Source of the DNA: a bacterium
GTDB taxonomy: Bacteria; Auribacterota; Auribacteria; Auribacterales; Auribacteraceae
Reading direction: 5' to 3'
Assembly (NCBI GenBank): GCA_021161885.1
Contig: JAGGZS010000002.1
Coordinates: 1-8,720, forward strand
Length of the DNA: 8,720 nt
In this document: piece after piece, positions 1 through 6,426 of the stretch
How the letters are laid out: the number at the start of each line of letters is the position of its first letter
Position numbering within the stretch: position 1 is the first letter of the stretch
Position numbers and translations under genes: made by a program
The notes under the pieces: generated by a model
What the model was told of the DNA's origin: nothing
Seen by the model: the letters and a program-made list of their open reading frames with translations, nothing else
Database searches by the model: none

Positions 1-1742
1 ATAGTAAAAAATTTATGGAAATAAGATATTATTCCCGCTAAAACAAAATGAAAATCCATAATATCCGTAATTTTAAGATGTAACGAATAATGAAATTTGT
101 TTCTATTCAATGAGATAACATACATACTCCATAACGGCAAAAGAAGAAACAGCGACCATAAAGGAATCCATCTTAAAGCAGTTCCCAAAACAAGCATAAC
201 ACTTGTAAAAACAACAAGAAAAAAAATTAAGGTTAAAACTTTTTTCGTACCCATCCAAATAGGCAAAGTTTCTACACCTACCATCAAATCTTCCTGAGTT
301 TCAAGCATATCGTTCACAATAGAACGGATAGCCACAAGCGTTATTACAAAAGAAGCGGATATAAAAGTCGATTTAGATAAATATAAATGAGACGACATTA
401 AAGGGACAAAAACTACCACCGTAGTCCAGCCGAGAATAACTATAATGTCTTTTGAACCCGGTATTTGAGTTATTTTTCTAATCTGTATTTTCTTATTTTT
501 TATTATTGGAATACCTATAACCTGGAAAATCAAACCGAAAACAAGCAGTCCTAAAGACGCGAAAAAAGGCACATTTCCTAAAAAATAAGATATTATCAGC
601 AACGCTGAAATCGATAAAATCATCATTGTTTTAAAAAAAACTTTTTTGCGTTCATATAAATTTGTGCGTGTAGGGCGTTTCAGGCTTACAAACGAATTTT
701 TACGTAAATTTAACATTAAATAGATTGGCAGAATAAATAAAAATGAAACTAAAAAATATTCTTTTCTTGAGAAAATTCCTTGAATGAAACATGAGGCGTA
801 AGTTAAACATCCAGCGGATAAAGCAAAAACAATGTTAGATTCGCGGACAAAATCCCATAAGTTATATAGTAAACGTACAAAGTAAGATCGAACAGACAAT
901 TTTTTTTCTTTAACTTTCAGAACAACCTGTTTGATCATCCAGTTTGGAGTAGATGCCCCTGCGGTAATGCCTATTTTGTCAAATTTTTTCAAATCGAATT
1001 TATCCAACTCGCCGTCTGTTTCTATATGCAAAGTTTCGGTGCCTGTATTTTTGGCGAGTTTGGCGAGTCTGGCGGTATTTGCGCTGTTTTTACCGCCGAT
1101 GACTATCATTAAATCCACATCTTTGGCTATCCGGCAAACCTCATCCTGCCGTTCAGTAGTTGCCGGACAAATTGTATTGTTGATTATACAATTTTTTTCT
1201 CCGAACCTTTTTTTTAATTTTTCAGATATTTGTTTAAACTTATCTATTTGCTGGGTAGTCTGGGCTACAACGCATATTTTTTTCAGGTTAGGCAAAGAAT
1301 CTACTTCGGTTACTGAATTTATCACATATCCGCCGCCGGCGCTGAACCCGAGTAATCCAGTAACTTCAGCGTGCCCTTTATCGCCGATTATAACCGTGGA
1401 GTATCCTTGATTGGTAAATTTTTTAACCAGCCCCTGAACCCTTGCCACATCAGGGCAAGTCGCGTCGCAAATATTGGCTTGGGCGGATTTAAGCTCTGCC
1501 CTCAGTTTCGGCGGTATTCCGTGCGCTCGTATAACCACATTTTTATTTTTTGCGCCGGATAGGTTTTTTATAGATTTAATGCCAAGTGTATTTAGCTGAC
1601 TCAATACCTGAGGATTATGGATTATAGGCCCTAATGTTACTGTTTTATTATCCGAGCGTTTGGCGATCGAAAGGACTTTTTCTACCGCTCTTTTTACCCC
1701 TTTACAGAACCCGGCGGTTTTCGCTATTTTTATATATGTCAT
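1..1742 (-). CDS. ispH: IspH (LytB) fused to a UbiA-type prenyltransferase-like membrane domain, 3' end off window
   Basis: Reading the minus strand from the ATG at 1742 gives 580 codons without a stop up to the window edge. Residues 1-280 are 4-hydroxy-3-methylbut-2-enyl diphosphate reductase, which makes IPP and DMAPP in the last MEP step. Visible are the three cluster cysteines (C13 in AGFCKGVKRA, C96 in DATCPDV, C192 in TICPATTERQ), substrate residues H42, H74, H124 and E126 (GHAEVTG), the GGKNSANT loop (S220, N222) and S264 in TAGASTP. Residues ~283-580 are hydrophobic with about eight membrane segments. They carry the UbiA-like pattern IPGSKDI (427-433) and the second Asp-rich motif ND-x2-E-x3-D-x3-G-x2-TLP (477-494). 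The first UbiA motif is not visible. GGAG lies 5 nt before the ATG, and the ATG overlaps the recQ stop as ATGA. The IspH call is secure. UbiA-like is well supported by pattern, but its substrate is unknown. The missing C-terminus is probably short. Confidence 0.93.
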   Translation of the reverse strand, partial: MTYIKIAKTAGFCKGVKRAVEKVLSIAKRSDNKTVTLGPIIHNPQVLSQLNTLGIKSIKNLSGAKNKNVVIRAHGIPPKLRAELKSAQANICDATCPDVARVQGLVKKFTNQGYSTVIIGDKGHAEVTGLLGFSAGGGYVINSVTEVDSLPNLKKICVVAQTTQQIDKFKQISEKLKKRFGEKNCIINNTICPATTERQDEVCRIAKDVDLMIVIGGKNSANTARLAKLAKNTGTETLHIETDGELDKFDLKKFDKIGITAGASTPNWMIKQVVLKVKEKKLSVRSYFVRLLYNLWDFVRESNIVFALSAGCLTYASCFIQGIFSRKEYFLVSFLFILPIYLMLNLRKNSFVSLKRPTRTNLYERKKVFFKTMMILSISALLIISYFLGNVPFFASLGLLVFGLIFQVIGIPIIKNKKIQIRKITQIPGSKDIIVILGWTTVVVFVPLMSSHLYLSKSTFISASFVITLVAIRSIVNDMLETQEDLMVGVETLPIWMGTKKVLTLIFFLVVFTSVMLVLGTALRWIPLWSLFLLLPLWSMYVISLNRNKFHYSLHLKITDIMDFHFVLAGIISYFHKFFT

Positions 1743-4057
1743 ATTTTCTCCGAATATTTTTTCTTTAAATAATCCCTGAATTCATCTTTGAGTTCCAAAA
1801 GGACATTTTCGATTTCCGAATCGGAATAATGGTTATTGAGTATCTTTGTTATTATCCGTTTATCGATGAACCCTTGATCAATAATAATTTTTATTAACGA
1901 TAATTTAAGTTTATTGTTCTTTGATTCTTTTTGCTGAAGAATTTCAGCTTTTATTTTTGATTGCGGCTCGGCTGAATCAAGAACAGATTTCCCTTTTTCC
2001 GAAATGCTTATTACAGGATACATTCCGCTTTGGCGGTCGATGTATTTTTTAAATATCAAATCAGATATTATCCGTTCCAACTGGTCTTTATGGACATCCT
2101 CGAAAAAACCATAAAAAGGGCAATTGCGCAGTCCCCATTTTCTGATAACCTGATTTTTTGATCCTTTAAGAACATTTATTATTACTTTGATGCCGAATCG
2201 ACCGGAATACCGGCTAACCGTACTTAAAACAGCTTTTTCTATTTTTGACAGTCCTGATTTTTCGCCTGATTCTATCGGCTGTATATTTTTAGGCTGCTCA
2301 AGATTATCATAAGAATTTTCTAAATTAGCTTGATTAGATGTCTGCTTCTTATTCACGCACCAATCGCAATAACTGCAGGTAATTTTTGACGCGTTTGAAT
2401 CTCCGAAATAATTTAAAATATATTTATGTCTGCAGCCTTTATTAAAAACGAAGCCTTCCATTTTCCGCAACCGTTGATATTCACGCTGTGACTGTTGGTC
2501 CAGATAAGCATAATCTATGGGCAGATTATTAATATCGGCATCAAGAGACAACATACGTATTCCCCGTCCCCTGAAAGGAGCTTGATACTGTATTATTTGT
2601 TTTTCCGTTAACTGCTTAAGGCTTCTCATAAAACTATTTCTTGTCATGGCGCACCTTAAGGCAAGATTATCAATATGGAACTGAACACCTTGATATATTG
2701 ACTGCCCGAATATATCAAATAATGAAGATAGAAGCAGTCTTTGTTTTTCCGCGCGCGGATCGAGATTATCCATAGCTTTGTCGATATTTTTAATCAGTTT
2801 GATCGCGGCTTTATGATTTTTTTCCGATAACCGCTCCAGCAGGCTGCTGTCTTCAAGTATTCTCAATACGGACGATACAGCCATTTCGTTTACACGCCCT
2901 GGTATGGTTTGGATTATTTCTTCATGAGTTTTTAAAACAATTTCTTTATTGTCAGAGGCAAGCGACTTATAAATGCGTTCTATCATATCCCTCGGCGGAT
3001 AACTGCCTTGGATAAAAAATTCCTGAAGGAACCTATCCTGCAAACCGTAAAGCAGTATGCAATAAGCCCTTTTTCCGTCCCGTCCTGCCCTGCCCGCTTC
3101 CTGATAATACGCCTCGATTGAACCGGGCATATTATAGTGGATTACCGCGCGCACATCTTTTTTGTTAACACCCATTCCAAAAGCGTTTGTGCATACAATT
3201 ATCCTTTTTTTATCCGATAAAAATTTTTCTTGGTTTTCGGTTCGTTCTTCATCAGTCAATCCGGCGTGATACGCTACGGCTTCAATACCTAATTCAACAA
3301 GGGACAGGGTAATTTTATCCACATTTTTTCGGGTACCCGCATATATAATAATGTTGCCTTTTATTTTTTGAGTAATTTTGATTACCTTTGACAACCTTTT
3401 TTTTTCTTTATCCGCCCTTTCCACCATAAAAAAAAGGTTCGGGCGATGGAATCCGGTTATGAATTCGTCTTTTTTATTGAATCCGAGTAATTTTCTAATA
3501 TCATCTCTTACTTCACTTGTAGCAGTCGCTGTTAATGCCATAATTGAGCCGGCATGCAAATAATCGCAAACCTTTTTTAACCTTAAATAGCTTGGGCGGA
3601 AATCGTGTCCCCATTCGGATATGCAATGTGCTTCATCAATTACAAAAAGGTCTATTTTTATATTTTTTATCTGATACATAAAATTTTGGTTATAAAACCG
3701 TTCAGGGGCAACATAAAGAAGTTTGTATTTGCCGGATACCACTTCGTTTATCCTTAACGAAATTTCTTTTTGGGTTATGGAACTGTTTATAAAAGTGCTT
3801 TTTATATCCCATGAATTCAATTGGTCGACTTGGTCTTTCATTAAAGCTATTAACGGCGAGACAACAAGCACTATTCCGTCTAACAGCAATGACGGAAGCT
3901 GGTAACACAACGATTTGCCGCCGCCTGTGGGCATAATCACAAAAAGGTTTTCTTTATTAAGAGCCCTTTTTATGACAGCTTCCTGCCCCTGCAGAAAATT
4001 ATCATAACCAAAATGTTTTTTTAATACATTTTTCAGCTCTACAGTTTGGTTCCGCAT
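1739..4057 (-). CDS. recQ: ATP-dependent DNA helicase RecQ, without a recognisable HRDC domain
   Basis: A 772-residue superfamily 2 3'-to-5' DNA helicase of recombinational repair and fork maintenance, acting in the cytoplasm on DNA. Walker A is MPTGGGKS (42-49) and Walker B is DEAH (141-144). DEAH is followed by the RecQ aromatic-rich loop CISEWGHDFRP, then TATAT (176-180), YHAGL (263-267), NAFGMGVNK (291-299) and the arginine-finger motif QEAGRAGRDG (319-328). The zinc subdomain has C542 in GCRHKYILNYFGD and C561, C564, C567 in CSYCDWC. After a polar Asn/Gln-rich linker (~570-600), residues ~603-695 match an RQC winged helix. The last ~70 residues are Lys- and Ile-rich and helical-looking and do not resemble HRDC. 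AAAGGA lies just upstream of the ATG. The gene is translationally coupled to ispH downstream and lies about 125 nt from the exported-protein gene upstream. Confidence 0.96.
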   Translation of the reverse strand: MRNQTVELKNVLKKHFGYDNFLQGQEAVIKRALNKENLFVIMPTGGGKSLCYQLPSLLLDGIVLVVSPLIALMKDQVDQLNSWDIKSTFINSSITQKEISLRINEVVSGKYKLLYVAPERFYNQNFMYQIKNIKIDLFVIDEAHCISEWGHDFRPSYLRLKKVCDYLHAGSIMALTATATSEVRDDIRKLLGFNKKDEFITGFHRPNLFFMVERADKEKKRLSKVIKITQKIKGNIIIYAGTRKNVDKITLSLVELGIEAVAYHAGLTDEERTENQEKFLSDKKRIIVCTNAFGMGVNKKDVRAVIHYNMPGSIEAYYQEAGRAGRDGKRAYCILLYGLQDRFLQEFFIQGSYPPRDMIERIYKSLASDNKEIVLKTHEEIIQTIPGRVNEMAVSSVLRILEDSSLLERLSEKNHKAAIKLIKNIDKAMDNLDPRAEKQRLLLSSLFDIFGQSIYQGVQFHIDNLALRCAMTRNSFMRSLKQLTEKQIIQYQAPFRGRGIRMLSLDADINNLPIDYAYLDQQSQREYQRLRKMEGFVFNKGCRHKYILNYFGDSNASKITCSYCDWCVNKKQTSNQANLENSYDNLEQPKNIQPIESGEKSGLSKIEKAVLSTVSRYSGRFGIKVIINVLKGSKNQVIRKWGLRNCPFYGFFEDVHKDQLERIISDLIFKKYIDRQSGMYPVISISEKGKSVLDSAEPQSKIKAEILQQKESKNNKLKLSLIKIIIDQGFIDKRIITKILNNHYSDSEIENVLLELKDEFRDYLKKKYSEKI

Positions 4058-4136
4058 TTATATCCTTTGATAAAAATTTTTAATAAATTTCACATTGATC
4101 CGTTTCATTTTAACCCATTTGGGATTATATTTAAAC

Positions 4137-4165
4137 ATAATAATAAGATTAAACAAAAATAACAA
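4137..4165 (-). promoter_or_regulatory. candidate sigma-70-type promoter for recQ-ispH
   Basis: On the minus strand TTGTTA (4160-4165) and TATTAT (4137-4142) are separated by 17 nt, a fair match to TTGACA/TATAAT. Transcription would start near 4130, about 70 nt before the recQ ATG. The 125-nt gap is very AT-rich, so a chance match is quite possible. Read-through from the upstream gene is the alternative. Confidence 0.3.
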
Positions 4166-4182
4166 TATTCTTTTAAAAAATG

Positions 4183-4959
4183 TTATATGGCAGGAGCCGA
4201 AGGAGCGGTTTCATCAAGAAAATTTTTAAACGGAAAATTATCGGATATATAATTGAGCACAACAAACATGGTGTCTATATAACGGGAATGGTACGCGGAA
4301 TTTTCAAGAACATCCTCGCCTTCGGCAAGTAACGATAAATAAGGAATAAAATCCCTTTTTGAGTTTTTGTATTTATTCATAAGATATATTGCATCGGGAA
4401 TACCGTTTAAATTGCTGTCAATAAAAACATATTTCCCTCTGACAAGCATAATTCCATTGCCGGCAATAAGATGATAAAAAGATATCCTGAACTGCTGGTC
4501 AAAATGTTTTATCGCTGAATCGGATTCATAAATTTTGGTTATATTCTCAATATTAAAATCCGAATCTTTTTCAGGAGGCTCGTTGAAGACATAACATTTA
4601 AAATCTCGGGTAAATTTAATATTAGATAAAAAAGGTTTGCCTAAATCTCTGTTTTTAAAATCATCACGCATAAACTGCACGATATTTTTATAAAAATTCA
4701 GTATAAAAAAATTGTCTATCAGCTTAGCAAGCAACTGATTTTTTTCTCTCGGGGATGAAATCATCTTTACATCCACAGGATGAAACCGTTTTGATACTCG
4801 CGGATTGTTTTTCTGGGAAACAAGTTTATTCTGGAACAATATCATCTTATCAAATTTAGATAACATTTCTTTTTCTTTTTCCGGATTGTATAAAGCGCCG
4901 CCGGCGAACAATACGGTAAACAAGCTGATTAAAACCAATGCTGAATAATGTTTTTTCAT
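4183..4959 (-). CDS. exported protein of unknown function with a calcium-loop-like motif
   Basis: I do not recognise a family. From the ATG at 4959 the protein has 258 residues. It begins with a typical signal peptide: MKK, then a hydrophobic run (ALVLISLFTVLF), then small residues (AGGA), with probable cleavage near residue 20. There is no lipobox cysteine, so it is probably secreted, or periplasmic if there is an outer membrane. The mature part is Lys/Phe/Asp-rich with a single cysteine. Residues 181-189 read DSNLNGIPD, which resembles a D-x-N-x-N-G-x-x-D calcium-binding loop of the dockerin/thrombospondin-type-3 kind, but only one copy is seen. A GTG at 4974 would add five residues (MEIWA) but lacks a ribosome binding site and would put a Trp/Glu stretch ahead of the Lys residues, so I prefer ATG 4959. 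It has its own strong promoter and stands apart from its neighbours. Confidence 0.75.
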   Translation of the reverse strand: MKKHYSALVLISLFTVLFAGGALYNPEKEKEMLSKFDKMILFQNKLVSQKNNPRVSKRFHPVDVKMISSPREKNQLLAKLIDNFFILNFYKNIVQFMRDDFKNRDLGKPFLSNIKFTRDFKCYVFNEPPEKDSDFNIENITKIYESDSAIKHFDQQFRISFYHLIAGNGIMLVRGKYVFIDSNLNGIPDAIYLMNKYKNSKRDFIPYLSLLAEGEDVLENSAYHSRYIDTMFVVLNYISDNFPFKNFLDETAPSAPAI

Positions 4960-4964
4960 TGCCC

Positions 4965-4991
4965 AAATCTCCACATAATTATTAGAGATTT
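4965..4991 (-). promoter_or_regulatory. leader hairpin covering the ribosome binding site of the exported-protein gene
   Basis: On the minus strand AAATCTC (4985-4991) is the perfect reverse complement of GAGATTT (4965-4971), with a 13-nt loop. The Shine-Dalgarno core GGAG occupies 4969-4972, 9 nt before the ATG at 4959, and three of its four bases are in the stem. The RNA could therefore hide the site. The stem is short and AT-rich, so it would be only marginally stable. Confidence 0.35.
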
Positions 4992-5025
4992 TTTTATCAT
5001 AAAATCATGATATTGTCCCACTTTA

Positions 5026-5054
5026 ATTATATCACATAATAATGAGATTATCAA
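5026..5054 (-). promoter_or_regulatory. strong sigma-70-type promoter for the exported-protein gene
   Basis: On the minus strand TTGATA (5049-5054, five of six consensus bases) is followed after exactly 17 nt by a perfect TATAAT (5026-5031). TG sits one base upstream of the -10 hexamer, giving an extended -10. Transcription should start near 5019-5020, leaving a leader of about 60 nt before the ATG at 4959. This is the best promoter match in the window. It separates this gene from the trp block upstream. Confidence 0.7.
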
Positions 5055-5098
5055 TATCTTCAAATAAATTCAATTAAAATAAATAGAATAAAAAAATT

Positions 5099-5854
5099 TT
5101 AAAGATCAGTAGGGATATCAATAAATAAAGACTCAATGTGAAATTCCGATTCAAGATGTTCCTGTAATGCTTGCAAACCAAACACTTCCGTATTATAATG
5201 TCCGCCGAAAACAATATTTATGTTCATCTCTTTTGCCGTATGGAAAGCGGATAATTTAGATTCACCAGTTATAAAAACATCTACCCCCAAAGAAGAAGCA
5301 ATTTCTATACCATCAGACCCGCTTCCAGATATAACCCCGACCCTTTTTATCAGGTTATCATTACACTTTATTACCTTTAAAGAAGTGCTGATTTTATGCT
5401 TGAATAAATCTGTAAACGAGTTCCAGTTTAATGCTTCAGGCAAATCGCCCGCAACTAAAATATTTTCATAATGACCTGCATCATAATGAGTTATATTTTT
5501 CAAACCTAATATTTTAGCTATCCGCGCGTTATTGCCCCATTGTTTATGCACGTCAAGAGGCAGATGAGCGCCATACAGCGAAATATTGTTGTCCATAAGA
5601 ATTTTTAACCGGTTATAAATAAGCCCTGTTATATATGATACGTTTCCGAAAATAAGCCCGTGATGCACAATTATCATATCGGCTTTTGCCTCAACCGCTT
5701 TTTCAAAACCTTCTTTTGACGAGTCAACCATAAACGCTATTTTATTAATTTCATTTTTTCCGAGAACTTCAAGCCCGTTGGCGCAGGCGTCTTGTATATT
5801 TGCAATATCAAGCGAAACATCTAAATATTCTTTTAATTTTTCTAATAAAACCAT
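5099..5854 (-). CDS. Nif3-like dinuclear metal centre protein (YbgI / GTP cyclohydrolase I type 2 homologue)
   Basis: A 251-residue protein of the NIF3/DUF34 family. These are toroidal hexamers with a two-metal site, and their true reaction is unsettled; the 'GTP cyclohydrolase I type 2' label is a database name, not a proven role. Family metal ligands are visible: HH at 64-65 in IIVHHGLIFG, H97 and D101 in YGAHLPLDVH, and H219 and E223 in FGGHYNTEVFG. The TGE segment (197-199) of the C-terminal half is also present. The length matches the short bacterial form, with no inserted PII-like domain. It starts 5 nt after the trpG stop. Its GGAG (5866-5869) lies inside the trpG end, 11 nt from the ATG, which is rather far, so translation probably depends on trpG. 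Any link to tryptophan synthesis is by position only. Confidence 0.92.
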   Translation of the reverse strand: MVLLEKLKEYLDVSLDIANIQDACANGLEVLGKNEINKIAFMVDSSKEGFEKAVEAKADMIIVHHGLIFGNVSYITGLIYNRLKILMDNNISLYGAHLPLDVHKQWGNNARIAKILGLKNITHYDAGHYENILVAGDLPEALNWNSFTDLFKHKISTSLKVIKCNDNLIKRVGVISGSGSDGIEIASSLGVDVFITGESKLSAFHTAKEMNINIVFGGHYNTEVFGLQALQEHLESEFHIESLFIDIPTDL

Positions 5855-5859
5855 TTTTT

Positions 5860-6426
5860 TTAAAACTCCAAAAAATTTTTAAGTATTTGTTTTCCGGGTC
5901 TTGTAAGGATCGATTCCGGATGAAACTGAACGCCCCATACTGGATTTTTTTTATGCTTGACCGCCATTATCTGATCATCGTCGTTTGAGTAAGCCGTAAC
6001 TTCAAGACAATCCGGCACGGTGTCTTTTTTGATCACAAGAGAATGATATCTCGTTGCCACAAAAGGATTGTCTATACCACCAAAGAGCTTTTCTCCGGTA
6101 TGTTTTATATAAGATGTTTTGCCGTGCATTAAAACCGGAGCCGACGATATTTTTGCCCCGTAAACCTCGCCAATACACTGATGTCCTAAACAAACTCCCA
6201 AAATGTGCGCTGTTTCACCGAAACGCTCGATTACCGATTTGGATATCCCCGCTTCTTTAGGAGTGCACGGACCCGGAGAAATAATTATTTTATCAGGATT
6301 TTTCAGCGCAATCTCATCAAGGGTTATTTTATCGTTCCTGAAAACTTGGGAGTCTACCCCCAGTTCACCTATATACTGCACTAAATTGTATGTAAACGAA
6401 TCGTAGTTATCTATGACTAATAACAT
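5860..6426 (-). CDS. trpG: anthranilate synthase component II (glutamine amidotransferase)
   Basis: A 188-residue class I glutamine amidotransferase that hydrolyses glutamine and channels ammonia to TrpE for anthranilate formation. It opens with LLVIDNYDSFTYNLVQY. The oxyanion segment SPGPCTP is at 50-56, the nucleophile is C79 in GVCLGHQ (77-83), and the catalytic pair H169/E171 is in VQFHPESILT. YHSLVI (128-133) is also typical. The length is normal for a stand-alone subunit. Its ATG lies within the last codons of trpE (10-nt overlap) and its AGGAG (6432-6436), 5 nt upstream, is inside trpE, so the two subunits are translationally coupled. Closely related PabA subunits serve folate synthesis, and one protein can serve both. 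The partner next door argues for TrpG, but sharing with an unseen PabB cannot be excluded. Confidence 0.95.
   Translation of the reverse strand: MLLVIDNYDSFTYNLVQYIGELGVDSQVFRNDKITLDEIALKNPDKIIISPGPCTPKEAGISKSVIERFGETAHILGVCLGHQCIGEVYGAKISSAPVLMHGKTSYIKHTGEKLFGGIDNPFVATRYHSLVIKKDTVPDCLEVTAYSNDDDQIMAVKHKKNPVWGVQFHPESILTRPGKQILKNFLEF

Noticed and set aside
931..1410. A 159-codon plus-strand open frame opposite ispH
   Set aside because: It lies entirely antisense to the IspH catalytic domain, whose minus-strand reading has all family motifs. The plus-strand protein has no recognisable domain and is a shadow of codon usage.
4110..4130. CCCA/TGGG inverted repeat in the gap before recQ, considered as a terminator
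   Set aside because: The arms are only four bases with almost no loop, and there is no T-run in the direction of transcription.
4960..4974. GTG start five codons earlier for the exported protein
   Set aside because: No Shine-Dalgarno sequence lies upstream of it, and it would place non-typical residues before the Lys-rich start of the signal peptide.
4990..5014. TATCAT/ATGATA hairpin beside a seven-base A/T run, considered as a terminator
   Set aside because: On the minus strand the run is A rather than T and the stem is only six weak pairs. On the plus strand the T-run precedes the hairpin and there is no plus-strand gene to terminate.
5220..5988. Plus-strand open frames opposite nif3 and the end of trpG
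   Set aside because: They overlap genes with clear catalytic motifs on the other strand and have no ribosome site or recognisable product.
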